Below are positions 45,030 to 54,242 of a stretch of 64,000 nt of DNA, piece by piece. Source of the stretch: DATFWC01 sp963777755 (GTDB lineage: Bacteria; Pseudomonadota; Alphaproteobacteria; Rhizobiales; Xanthobacteraceae). Under the pieces are notes generated by a model. It saw only the letters and a program-made list of their open reading frames with translations. It was not told where the DNA came from and did no database searches. Position 1 is the stretch's first letter. Each line of letters begins with the position of its first letter. The stretch lies in assembly GCA_963777755.1 (NCBI GenBank), contig CAVZSC010000035.1, forward strand, positions 186,001 to 250,000. Direction: 5' to 3'. Both the position numbers and the translations under genes were made by a program.

Positions 45030-45945
45030 TCATTCGGCCGCGCGCAGCTCCGCCCGCACCTCGTCGAGCATCTCCTTGACCTTGCTGCCTTCCATACGGG
45101 CGATGTCGTCCTGGTATTTGAGCAGCACGCCGAGCGTGTCGGAGACGGTGGCCGGATCGAGCGCCACCACGTCGAGCTCGGTGAGCGCGGTCGCCCAGTC
45201 GAGCGTCTCGGCGACGCCCGGCGACTTGAACAGGTCCTCCTTGCGCAGCGCCTGTACGAATCCGCACCACCTGCTCGGACAGCTTTCCGGCGATGCCCGG
45301 CACCTTGGCCCGCACGATCGCCAGCTCGCGCTCGGCGCTCGGATAGCCGACCCAGTGGTAGAGGCAGCGGCGCTTGAGGGCGTCGTGAATCTCGCGCGTG
45401 CGGTTGGAGGTGATGACGACGATCGGCGGATGCGCGGCCTTCACGGTGCCGAGCTCGGGCACGGTGATCTGGAAATCCGCCAGCACCTCGAGCAGGTACG
45501 CCTCGAACGCCTCGTCGCTGCGATCGAGCTCGTCGATCAGCAGCACCGGCGCGCCGGCGGGATCGGACTCGAGCGCCTGCAGCAGCGGCCGCTTGATCAG
45601 GAACTGGTCGGAGAACACGTCGTGCGAGAGCCGGTCGCGGTCGCCCTCCCCTTGCGCCTCGGCGATGCGGATCGCGATCATCTGCGCGCCGTAGTTCCAC
45701 TCGTACACCGCCGCCGACACGTCGAGGCCCTCGTAGCACTGCAGGCGGATCAGCCGCCGCCCGAGCATCGCGGAGAGGACCTTGGCGACCTCGGTCTTGC
45801 CGACCCCGGCCTCGCCCTCGAGGAACAGCGGCCGTCCCATCTTCAGGGCGAGGAACAGCACGGTCGCGAGCGAGCGGTCGGCGAGATAGTCGGCGCCGGC
45901 GAGGAGCTTCAGCGTTTCGTCGATGGAGGCGGGAACAGCGGGCAC
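45030..45945 (-). pseudogene. coxD: CoxD-like MoxR AAA+ ATPase, frameshifted
   Basis: A MoxR ATPase with Walker A GEAGVGKTE, Walker B LLIDELDRSDE and sensor SNRTREIHDALKRRCLYHW. The frame is intact from the GTG at 45945 to KLSEQVVR; then an extra base at 45261 shifts it. Removing that base restores the expected end through RKEDLFKSPG, WATALTELDVVALDP and LDEVRAELRAAE to a stop at 45030, giving ~304 residues. CoxD is needed for metal-site maturation, so the break would matter if real. The rest of the gene is well preserved, so a recent mutation or assembly error is likely. Confidence 0.85.
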
Positions 45946-46182
45946 GATGTCTCTCGGTCTGGGCGGGTCGCACGCGGCGTGCTCGAAATTCAACGGAGTC
46001 TGCTTCTGCGTGTGACGCCAGAACGAAACGCGCCGCGGACGCCATCGAAAATGGCACTTGGAGTCGTCATACCCGACGCGCTCCATATAGACGAAAACGG
46101 ATGCATTGCCAGAGTAGAACAAATGGTGCTCGTCGGCGCCCGCCTGGTGCCGACGGTTAACGTTGCGGCCCGGCTGCCGCCG

Positions 46183-46986
46183 CTACTTCCCGGTCGCCGC
46201 CGCGACCGCGCGCCGCGCCAGCACGCCGACCAGGTGCGCCCGGTATTCCGGCCCGGCATGGATGTCGTTGTTCATGCCGTCCTGCGGGATGGTCAGGCCT
46301 TCCAGCGACTTCGCGGCGAACCGCTTCTTGAGCGCCTCCTCGAAGCTCGTGACGCGGAACACGCCGCTCGAGCCGGCGCCCGTCACCGCCACGCGGATCT
46401 CGGAGCTGCGCTTCGACACGAACACGCCGACCAGCGCGAAGCCGGACGCCGGATGCTTGAACTTCTGGTAGGCCGCCTTCTGCACGATCGGGAACTGCAC
46501 CTTGGTGATGATCTCGTCCGGCTCGAGCGCGGTCTCGAACAGGCCGGTGAAGAACTCGTCGGCGGTGATGCGGCGCTTGTTGGTGATGATGGTCGCGCCG
46601 AGGCCGAGACAGGCGGCCGGATAGTCGGCGTTCGGATCGTTGTTGGCGATCGAGCCGCCGATCGTTCCGACGTTGCGCACCTGCGGATCGCCGATCGCGC
46701 CGGGCACCGCGGCGAGCGCCGGCATCGTTTCCTGCAGGATCGGGGAATTCGCCACTTCGCCGTGCTTGGTCATGGCGCCGATCACGATCGAGCGGCCCTT
46801 GAGCTCGATCCCCGAAAGGCCTTCCACCCGAGACAGGTCGATGATGTGGGTCGGCTTCGCCAGGCGAAGCTTCATCACCGGGATCAGCGAGTGGCCGCCG
46901 GCGAGGAGCTTGGCTTCCTCGTTCTTGGCGAGCAGGCTCGCCGCCTGCCGGACCGTAGTGGGACGATGATAGGTGAAGCTGTACAT
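46183..46986 (-). CDS. coxM: CoxM-like FAD-binding subunit
   Basis: A 267-residue FAD-binding subunit of a molybdenum hydroxylase: AKLLAGGHSLIPVMKLRLA near residues 24-42, the FAD block VGTIGGSIANNDPNADYPA near 104-122, and a CODH-type C-terminal domain. It passes electrons from the FeS subunit to acceptors. It lies 10 bp after coxL. A 237-bp gene-free gap separates it from coxD; no terminator is obvious there. Confidence 0.93.
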   Translation of the reverse strand: MYSFTYHRPTTVRQAASLLAKNEEAKLLAGGHSLIPVMKLRLAKPTHIIDLSRVEGLSGIELKGRSIVIGAMTKHGEVANSPILQETMPALAAVPGAIGDPQVRNVGTIGGSIANNDPNADYPAACLGLGATIITNKRRITADEFFTGLFETALEPDEIITKVQFPIVQKAAYQKFKHPASGFALVGVFVSKRSSEIRVAVTGAGSSGVFRVTSFEEALKKRFAAKSLEGLTIPQDGMNNDIHAGPEYRAHLVGVLARRAVAAATGK

Positions 46987-46996
46987 CGACGTCTCC

Positions 46997-49360
46997 TTAA
47001 GCCGCCTTGCGTGAATTGGCTGATTTCTGCAGCGCCGCCCAGACGACTTCGGGCGTCGCCGGCATCGGCAGTTCCTCGCTGCCGATCGCATCCGTGATGG
47101 CATTGATCACCGCGGCCGGCGCCGCGATCGCGCCCGCCTCGCCGCAGCCCTTGATGCCCAGCGGGTTCGAGGGGCAGCGGGTCACCGTCATGTCGACCTT
47201 GAAGCTCGGGAAATTCTCCGCCCGCGGCATCGTGTAGTCCATGAACGAGCCGCTGACGAGCTGGCCGTTGCTGTCGTAGACCGTGTGCTCGAGCAGCGCC
47301 TGGCCCACGCCCTGGGCGATCCCGCCGTGCACCTGGCCCTCGACGATCATCGGGTTCACCACGATGCCGAAATCGTCCACCGCCGACCACGCGACGATCT
47401 CGGTATTGCCGGTGTCGGGATCGATCTCGACCTCGCAGATGTGGCAGCCGGCCGGGAAGGTGAAATTGGTCGGGTCGTAGAACGCGCCTTCCTTCAGGCC
47501 CGGCTCCAGGTCCTGGCCGGAGAACCTGTGCGCGATATAGGCGTTGAGCGTGACCTCGCCCCACGCGGCGGTCTTGTCGGTGCCGCTGACGGTGAATTTG
47601 CCGTCCTTGAACTCGATGTCGCCCTCGGCGGCTTCCAGCATGTGGGCGGCGACCTTCTTGGCCTTCGCCTCGATCTTGTCGAGCGCCTTGACGATGGCCG
47701 ACATGCCGACCGCGCCGGAGCGCGAGCCGTAGGTGCCCATGCCGAACTGCACCTTGTCGGTGTCGCCGTGCACCACCGAGATATCGTCGATCGGGATGCC
47801 GAGCCGCTCGGACACAAGCTGGGCGAACGTCGTCTCGTGTCCCTGCCCGTGGCTGTGCGTGCCGGTCAGTACCTCGACCGAGCCGGTCGGGTTCACCCGC
47901 ACCTCGGCGGATTCCCACAAGCCGACACCGCAGCCGAGCGAGCCGACCGCCTGCGACGGCGCGATGCCGCACGCCTCGATATAGTTGGAGAAACCGATGC
48001 CGCGCAGCTTGCCATTGCGCGCCGCTTCGCGCTTGCGCTTGCCGAACCCCTTGTAGTCGATGAGCTCCAGCGCCTTGGCCAGCGAGGCCTGATAGTCGCC
48101 CGCGTCGTAGGCCATGATGACCGGCGTCTGGTGCGGGAAGCTGTGGATGAAGTTACGCTTGCGCAGGTCGGCCGGGTCGACGCCCATCTGCCGGGCGCCG
48201 ATCTCCACCAGCCGCTCCACCACGAAGGTCGCCTCCGGGCGGCCGGCGCCGCGATAGGCGTCCACCGGCACGGTGTTGGTGTAGACCGCATCGACCTCGC
48301 AATGGATGTGCGGGATGGCGTACTGGCCCGACAGCAGCGTCGCATACAGATAGGTCGGCACCGACGACGAGAACGTCGACATGTAGGCACCGAGATTGGC
48401 GATCGTGCGCGCGCGCAGCCCCGAGATCTTGCCGTGCTCGTCGAACGCCATTTCGGCGTGGGTGACGTGGTCGCGCCCGTGGGCGTCGGAGATGAAGGAT
48501 TCGTGGCGTTGCGCCACCCATTTCACCGGCCGGCGGAGCCGCCGCGACGCCCACAGCGCCACCACCTCTTCCGGATAGATGAAGATCTTCGAGCCGAACC
48601 CGCCGCCGACGTCGGGCGCGATCACGCGCAGCTTGTGCTCGGGCGCCATGCCGACGAAGGCGGCGATGACGAGGCGCGCGACGTGCGGATTCTGCGTCGT
48701 GTTCCACAGGGTGAAGCTGTCGACACCGGCGTCATATTCGGCGATCGCGGCGCGCGGCTCGATCGCGTTCGGCACCAGCCGATTGTTGACCACGTCGAGC
48801 GTCGCGACGTGCTTGGCGGACGCGAATGCGGCATCGGTCGCCTGCTTGTCGCCGAGATGCCATTGGTAGATCGTGTTGCCGGGCGCGACCTCGTGGATCT
48901 GCGGCGCACCCGAGGCCTGCGCCTTGGCCGGGTCGACCATCGCGGGGAGCACCTCGTAGTCGATCTGCACATGCTCGGCGGCGTCCTTGGCGGCCTCAAG
49001 GCTGTCGGCGATCACGACCGCGACCGGGTCTCCCACGTGGCAGGCCTTGCCGTGAGCGAGCGCCGGATGCGGCGCCATCTTCATCGGCGAGCCGTCCTTG
49101 GAGTGGATCATCCAGCCGCAAATCAGGTTGCCGATCTTGTCGGCCGCAAGGTCGGCGCCGGTCAGCACCGCAACGCCCGGCCGGTCCCTCGCGGCGCCCG
49201 CATCGATCGACTTGATCTTCGCGTGCGCATGGGGCGAGCGGATGAAAAAGGCGTGCCCCTGCCCCGGACGATCGAAATCGTCGGTGTAGTGACCTTTGCC
49301 GGTGACGAAGCGAAGGTCCTCCTTGCGGCGCACTGCAGCGCCGATCCCGCTCGCGGTCAT
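46997..49360 (-). CDS. coxL: Molybdenum hydroxylase large subunit, CoxL form II
   Basis: A 787-residue xanthine dehydrogenase-family catalytic subunit. The active-site loop reads AYRGAGR at residues 368-374, the form II signature; true CO dehydrogenases (form I) have AYxCSFR with the copper-binding Cys. The active-site Glu region near the C-terminus reads GCGEAGAIAAPAAVINA. The substrate is therefore uncertain: it may be an aromatic or aldehyde compound, not CO. The ATG at 49360 has AAGGAGG upstream. Confidence 0.94.
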   Translation of the reverse strand: MTASGIGAAVRRKEDLRFVTGKGHYTDDFDRPGQGHAFFIRSPHAHAKIKSIDAGAARDRPGVAVLTGADLAADKIGNLICGWMIHSKDGSPMKMAPHPALAHGKACHVGDPVAVVIADSLEAAKDAAEHVQIDYEVLPAMVDPAKAQASGAPQIHEVAPGNTIYQWHLGDKQATDAAFASAKHVATLDVVNNRLVPNAIEPRAAIAEYDAGVDSFTLWNTTQNPHVARLVIAAFVGMAPEHKLRVIAPDVGGGFGSKIFIYPEEVVALWASRRLRRPVKWVAQRHESFISDAHGRDHVTHAEMAFDEHGKISGLRARTIANLGAYMSTFSSSVPTYLYATLLSGQYAIPHIHCEVDAVYTNTVPVDAYRGAGRPEATFVVERLVEIGARQMGVDPADLRKRNFIHSFPHQTPVIMAYDAGDYQASLAKALELIDYKGFGKRKREAARNGKLRGIGFSNYIEACGIAPSQAVGSLGCGVGLWESAEVRVNPTGSVEVLTGTHSHGQGHETTFAQLVSERLGIPIDDISVVHGDTDKVQFGMGTYGSRSGAVGMSAIVKALDKIEAKAKKVAAHMLEAAEGDIEFKDGKFTVSGTDKTAAWGEVTLNAYIAHRFSGQDLEPGLKEGAFYDPTNFTFPAGCHICEVEIDPDTGNTEIVAWSAVDDFGIVVNPMIVEGQVHGGIAQGVGQALLEHTVYDSNGQLVSGSFMDYTMPRAENFPSFKVDMTVTRCPSNPLGIKGCGEAGAIAAPAAVINAITDAIGSEELPMPATPEVVWAALQKSANSRKAA

Positions 49361-49427
49361 GGCGTCCTCCTTCCCCTCGCCCCGCATTTCCCTTCCCCGC
49401 TTGCGGAGAGGGTTCCGGAGAGGGGCG

Positions 49428-49928
<501 letters not shown>

Positions 49929-50101
49929 AGGCTTCTCCTCCAAAACATACGCTAAATCGCCTCGATTTCGCGCCGATCAGCGAAACTGAGGGGCATTAGG
50001 GGTGGATTCGAACCCATTTTGCCCCGATTTGATGGTTTCAAACAAGAACAACTCTGAACCCGCGGCACCGTCATGGTCAAGCCGCAAGACCATATTCCTG
50101 C

Positions 50102-50563
50102 TCAGGCGGCCGCCGGCGGGCCGCCGACCGCGGCGGCAAATTTCTGGAAGAACTGGTCGGCCATCTTCTTGGCCGCGCCGTTGATGAGCCGCTGGCCGAG
50201 CTGGGCCAGCTTGCCGCCGATCTGCGCCTCGACGTTGTAGACGAGCAGCGTGCCGCCGTCCTTCGGTTGCAGGTTGACGACGGCGCCGCCCTTGGCGAAG
50301 CCGGCCACGCCGCCGTCGCCTTCGCCGGAAATCTTGTAGCTGTTCGGCGGGTCGAGATCGGTGAGCCTGACCTTGCCTTTGAAACGTGCCTTGACCGGCC
50401 CGATCTTGTTGGTGGCAACCGCCTGGAATTCGTTCTCGCCCAGCATGTCCAGCGACTCGCATCCCGGAATGCAGGCCTTGAGGACTTCCGGATCGATCAG
50501 CTTGGCCCACACCGTGTCCTGCGCCGCCGGGAGCTGGACCTCGCCGGTCATCGTCATTGCCAT
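50102..50563 (-). CDS. coxG: CoxG-like SRPBCC family protein
   Basis: A 153-residue protein starting MAMTMTGEVQLPAAQDTVWAKL, with IPGCESL near residues 31-37 and GGKLAQLGQRLINGAAKKMADQFF near the end, the pattern of carbon monoxide dehydrogenase subunit G. CoxG proteins are thought to anchor or recruit the hydroxylase to the membrane; the short Ala/Pro tail here lacks a clear membrane helix. GAGGAG precedes the ATG at 50563. It is the first gene of the operon, 173 bp upstream of coxS and divergent from pcaD. Confidence 0.9.
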   Translation of the reverse strand: MAMTMTGEVQLPAAQDTVWAKLIDPEVLKACIPGCESLDMLGENEFQAVATNKIGPVKARFKGKVRLTDLDPPNSYKISGEGDGGVAGFAKGGAVVNLQPKDGGTLLVYNVEAQIGGKLAQLGQRLINGAAKKMADQFFQKFAAAVGGPPAAA

Positions 50564-50722
50564 TCTGGTGTCTCCTCACGAACCCGCCGCACTTGCCGCT
50601 ATGGCTTAGCGCGGCCAGCACGGCTTGGGAAGCAAGCATCTTTTCACGGCGTGCATGGCTGGCAAGATTGCCTTGGGCGCCACAACGGATAAATTCGGCA
50701 CCCACACCGAGGACCAAGTCTC

Positions 50723-51505
50723 ATGCCCATGATCGATGCCGACGGCTGCCTGATCCATGTCCAGGTGGAAGGCCCGGAGCGCGCGCCCATTCTGATGCTG
50801 TCGAACTCGCTCGGCACCGATCTCACCATGTGGGACGAGCAGGTGAAACCGCTCACCCAGTATTTCCGTCTGGTGCGCTACGACCGGCGCGGCCACGGCC
50901 AGTCCGGCGCGCCCAAGGGCCCCTACACGATGGAGCGGCTCGGCCGCGACGTGCTCGCCGTGATCGACGGGCTGGCGATCAAGAAGGTCAACTGGTGCGG
51001 GCTCTCGATGGGCGGCATGGTCGGCATGTGGCTCGGCGCCAACGCGGCAGACCGCATCGACAAGCTGATCCTCTCCAACACGTCGGCGTGGTTCCCCGAG
51101 AAGGACGTGTGGACCGGCCGCGTGAAGCTCGCGCGCGAGAAGGGCCTCGAGACGCTGGTCGGCGCCACCATGGAGCGCTGGTTCACCAAGGATTTCCGCG
51201 AGCGCTCGCCCAAGGCGGTCGACCGCGTGTCCGAGATGTTCCTCAAGACTCCGCTCGAAGGCTATATCGGCTGCGCCGAAGCCGTCCGCGACATGGACCA
51301 TCGCGAGATCGTCCGCGCCATCGCGGCGCCGACCCTGATCATCGCCGGCCGCTACGACCCCGCCACGACGGTGGAAGCGGCCGAGTTCATCCGCTCCCGC
51401 ATTCCCGGCGCGGCGCTGACGATCCTCGATGCAGCCCATCTCTCCAACATCGAGCAGCCCCACGAATATGCCGACACGGTGCTCGGCTTCCTGCTGCAGA
51501 AATAG
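50723..51505 (+). CDS. pcaD: 3-oxoadipate enol-lactonase
   Basis: A 260-residue alpha/beta hydrolase with the full triad: nucleophile Ser95 in GLSMGG, Asp212 in GRYDPAT and His239 in DAAHLSN. The RYDRRGHGQSGAP block and EGYIGCAEAVRDMDHR cap region match PcaD, which opens 3-oxoadipate enol-lactone in the beta-ketoadipate pathway. Other pca genes are not in the window. The 3' end overlaps the minus-strand membrane gene for 154 bp. The neighbourhood with AraC, hydroxylases and flavin reductase supports aromatic degradation. Confidence 0.9.
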   Translation: MPMIDADGCLIHVQVEGPERAPILMLSNSLGTDLTMWDEQVKPLTQYFRLVRYDRRGHGQSGAPKGPYTMERLGRDVLAVIDGLAIKKVNWCGLSMGGMVGMWLGANAADRIDKLILSNTSAWFPEKDVWTGRVKLAREKGLETLVGATMERWFTKDFRERSPKAVDRVSEMFLKTPLEGYIGCAEAVRDMDHREIVRAIAAPTLIIAGRYDPATTVEAAEFIRSRIPGAALTILDAAHLSNIEQPHEYADTVLGFLLQK

Positions 51506-51948
51506 CCGCGCCCGAAGGCCGCAAGGCCGCTGGCGATGGCGCACAGCATCAGCTCGCCGATCAGGCGCTGCAGCGGCTCGCTTTCACCCATCACCGGCAC
51601 GCCCGCAACAACGCTGGCGACTGCCGACAGGAACAGTCCGACGTCGAGCATCGCGTCGCCATCCTGACGCCTGCGCACCGCGTTCCAGATTGCTGTCGCG
51701 ATCGCCGCCAGCAGGAAGGCGCCGAGCAGGAGGCGCACACCGACCAGCATGTGGGCGAGCTTCAAGGTCTGATGAGGGGAAAGCCAAAGACAGCTGGCGA
51801 AGCCGATGATCGCATCGCCGACACCCGCCTTGCCGAGATCGAACAGCGGCCGTCTGAGCGCCGCCAGCGCGCTCAACACCCACACCGCCGATAACAGCAG
51901 AGTGATCGCATAGGCGCCGACGAGCGACAGACGACGCAACCACTGCAT
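51352..51948 (-). CDS. Hypothetical membrane protein overlapping pcaD
   Basis: A 198-residue protein with hydrophobic segments near residues 8-30, 38-55, 65-88, 104-122 and 130-147. No family is recognised. GGAGG lies 5 nt before the ATG at 51948. The last ~50 codons are antisense to the end of pcaD and read as a hydrophilic tail, so either the true protein ends there by chance or the overlap is real; the membrane part itself (up to FGRGYF) looks genuine. Confidence 0.6.
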   Translation of the reverse strand: MQWLRRLSLVGAYAITLLLSAVWVLSALAALRRPLFDLGKAGVGDAIIGFASCLWLSPHQTLKLAHMLVGVRLLLGAFLLAAIATAIWNAVRRRQDGDAMLDVGLFLSAVASVVAGVPVMGESEPLQRLIGELMLCAIASGLAAFGRGYFCSRKPSTVSAYSWGCSMLERWAASRIVSAAPGMRERMNSAASTVVAGS

Positions 51949-52047
51949 GCGGGCCTCCGACGGCGCGTTCTGTTTCGTCGGGCAAGCCAACCATGCACCA
52001 CCTGCGGCGGCAACCGCATGGTTGATTAACCGTTAACGCCGAAGCTC

Positions 52048-52941
52048 CTACCCGCCGCGGCCCTCGCGGAACTCCTGCGGCGTCATGCCGGTCTGCTGGC
52101 GGAAGAAGCGGGAGAAGTGGGACGAATCGAAGAACGCCAGATCGTAGGCGATCTCGTGGATCGGCAGCGCGGTGAATACGAGCTGGCGCTTGGCTTCGGT
52201 CAGCACGCGGTGGCGCACCAGGTGGCTCGCGGTCACGCCGGTCGCGCGCTTGACGTGGTCGTTGAGCCGGTCCGACGTCATCGCCAGCTTGTCGGCATAG
52301 AAGGCGAGCCGGCGCTCCTTGCGAAAATGCTCCTCGACTAGGCGGCGCAGCGCCTCGACGATGGCGTCGGCCGGCTTCAGCGTGACGATGCCGGAACGCA
52401 CGCGGCTCCAGGCGAGCCGTGCCACCTCGATCGCGATCAGCGCGAGCAGCCCGCGCATCGCCAGGCGGAAACCTTCGCGCGCGAGGAACCGCTCCTCGTG
52501 CAACTCGCCACACAGGAAGGCGAGCCGCCTGATCTCGCTGCCATCGGCGAGCGGCACCACTGGATTCACGGCGAGCGCCTTGAGGCGGTTGAGCGCCTCC
52601 CCCGATCGGTCGCCGAGCGCGTCCGCCACGTCCTCAGTGAAGCTCACCACCCAGCCGTCGGTCGCCTCGGGCGTGAAGCGAAAGCCGTGCGCGGTGGTCG
52701 CCGGGACGAGAATGGCGGCGGGCGCCTGGAACGCGATGGTCGCCGCCTCGTAGGTCATCTCCCCGCCGCCGCGCTCGACCGCGAGGATCTGGAAGAGGTT
52801 GCGGTGACGGTGCGCGCGAATGGTCCAGTCGTGGATCGATGAGCGCGACGCGATCGTCTCTACATGGATGAAGTCGAACGCCTGGTCGTCCGGCGGATCG
52901 CCGTAGAGATGAAATAGCGGCAGGCCGGCCACGTGTGCCAT
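52048..52941 (-). CDS. AraC family regulator, PobR-like
   Basis: A 297-residue AraC/XylS regulator: an N-terminal cupin-like sensor domain (IRAHRHRNLFQILAVERGGG near residues 41-60) and a C-terminal double helix-turn-helix (EEHFRKERRLAFYADKLAMTSDRL and FFDSSHFSRFFRQQTGMTPQEFR). The HRHRNLFQI start is typical of PobR-type activators of 4-hydroxybenzoate hydroxylase. It may control the pcaD, flavin reductase and HpaB-like genes around it; no pobA is in the window. Confidence 0.88.
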   Translation of the reverse strand: MAHVAGLPLFHLYGDPPDDQAFDFIHVETIASRSSIHDWTIRAHRHRNLFQILAVERGGGEMTYEAATIAFQAPAAILVPATTAHGFRFTPEATDGWVVSFTEDVADALGDRSGEALNRLKALAVNPVVPLADGSEIRRLAFLCGELHEERFLAREGFRLAMRGLLALIAIEVARLAWSRVRSGIVTLKPADAIVEALRRLVEEHFRKERRLAFYADKLAMTSDRLNDHVKRATGVTASHLVRHRVLTEAKRQLVFTALPIHEIAYDLAFFDSSHFSRFFRQQTGMTPQEFREGRGG

Positions 52942-53007
52942 GACCAGCCAGCATAACGGCTCCGCGGCCCGGCGGGAACCGCCGGGCCATCAGATATCCA
53001 AGGTTGT

Positions 53008-53208
53008 TTAGTCGGTCTTGTCCTTGTGCTCGCCTTCGCGCGGCATCTCGCCCATGTGGGAGAGCTCGGTGTCCTTGTCCCGCTGCTGGCGCGCCTCGTC
53101 CTGGCCGAAATTGCCCTGTTGCTGCTGCTTTTCCTTCCCGGGGTCGTGCTTCTGACCGGATTGCTGGCCGGAACGCGGGGGTTTCTGGCCCATCTGCTTG
53201 CCTGCCAT
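53008..53208 (-). CDS. Small hydrophilic protein, Gln/Lys-rich
   Basis: A 66-residue, highly charged, probably unstructured protein: MAGKQMGQKPPRSGQQSGQK at the start, then Gln-rich, ending EMPREGEHKDKTD. GGAGG lies 5 nt before the ATG at 53208. Similar short hydrophilic proteins in this order are sometimes stress-induced, but I assign no function. Confidence 0.65.
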   Translation of the reverse strand: MAGKQMGQKPPRSGQQSGQKHDPGKEKQQQQGNFGQDEARQQRDKDTELSHMGEMPREGEHKDKTD

Positions 53209-53291
53209 CACTGCCTCCAAGCTGAGGCCCCTCGGCGAGGACAACGTTTCGGCGGCCGTTTCGTTCTCGGGGCCAGGCGGCCGGCGTTGCC

Positions 53292-53843
53292 TCACACCCG
53301 CTTGTAGGCCCGCTCGTGGTAGACGAGTGCCGGGCCGGGCGGGCCGAGGTGCACCGTCTCCACCACGCCGAAGATCACGTTGTGACTGCCGACCGCCTTG
53401 ATCTCGCTCACGCGGCAGTCGAACGCCACGACGGCGGACGTCAGCACCGGCGCGCCCGTCGCCAAGGTGGTCCACTCGCCGGCGGCGAAGCGATCGGCCC
53501 GGTTGCCGCTGCGCCCGGCGAACACGTCGGCGATCGCCTCCTCGTCGGCCGCCAGCGTATTGACGCAGAACACCAGGTTATGGCTCAGGAGCGGCGCCGA
53601 GTTGCTGCGCCGGTTGAGGCAGACCAGGAGCGTCGGCGGCTCGTCGGACACCGACGCCACCGCGGTCGCGGTGAAGCCCGCGCTGCCGGCGACGCCTGCG
53701 GTTGTGACCACGTGCACGGCGGCGCCGAGGCGGCTCATGCCTTCGCGGAACAGCGTGGGCTCGACGCATTTCAGGATTTCCGGCGCGATCGCCTCGAACG
53801 CGCCCGCCATAGCGTCGTCCGGCCTCTGGTCGATCCAGCTCAT
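53292..53843 (-). CDS. Flavin reductase family protein
   Basis: A 183-residue flavin reductase-like protein (HpaC family): GMSRLGAAVHVVTTAG near residues 35-50, GFTATAVASVSDEPPTLLVCLNRRS near 56-80, FCVNTLA near 92-98, and a late HNVIFGVVE. It supplies reduced FAD or FMN to a two-component monooxygenase; the HpaB-like oxygenase coded ~400 bp away on the same strand is the obvious partner. The ATG at 53843 is favoured; the ribosome site is weak. Confidence 0.9.
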   Translation of the reverse strand: MSWIDQRPDDAMAGAFEAIAPEILKCVEPTLFREGMSRLGAAVHVVTTAGVAGSAGFTATAVASVSDEPPTLLVCLNRRSNSAPLLSHNLVFCVNTLAADEEAIADVFAGRSGNRADRFAAGEWTTLATGAPVLTSAVVAFDCRVSEIKAVGSHNVIFGVVETVHLGPPGPALVYHERAYKRV

Positions 53844-54017
53844 CGGTCGCAACAACCTCTTCGGTCCACCCTAAGGAACTCGCATTCATGCGGACGCGTT
53901 CGTGGTCAGCCTACCCGAGTAGCGCTTGGGCGGTGGCCCACATATTGCATAGCACACTTGCAAGATTTGGGTACAAAGGGAGGCGGCGCCCATCGGCAAC
54001 AGATGGGATAAGAGGAC

Positions 54018-54236
54018 ATGCTGACTGCCATTGTCTTGGTCTGCTCGCTGGCGATCACGCCCGAGCTTGCCTCCTGCGACCGCAACAACGCGGTGGACGT
54101 GATCCGGGTGCCTGCCCAATTCGGCAACCCCGCGACCTGCTTCCTGCACGCCCAGGCCTACCTCGCCGAGACCACGGTCGGGCGCGAGATCGGCGCCGAT
54201 CAGCGGATCAAGGCGATCTGTTCCCACACGCCCTGA
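54018..54236 (+). CDS. Small conserved exported protein
   Basis: A 72-residue protein with a short hydrophobic N-terminus (MLTAIVLVCSLAITPELASC) and a mature part CDRNNAVDVIRVPAQFGNPATCFLHAQAYLAET. The pattern of three spaced Cys (SCDRN, ATCFLH, AICSH) and the FGNPATCFLHAQAYLA block is shared by small proteins I associate with Bradyrhizobium-type genomes; the function is unknown. It is on the plus strand between the flavin reductase and the oxygenase, both on minus. Confidence 0.75.
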   Translation: MLTAIVLVCSLAITPELASCDRNNAVDVIRVPAQFGNPATCFLHAQAYLAETTVGREIGADQRIKAICSHTP

Positions 54237-54242
54237 CCCGAC

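Noticed and set aside
50000..50020. GGTTCGAATCC on the minus strand, resembling a tRNA T-arm
   Set aside because: The stem next to the loop pairs only at two positions, and no anticodon or D-arm lies upstream; it is not a tRNA or a clear tRNA-end attachment site.
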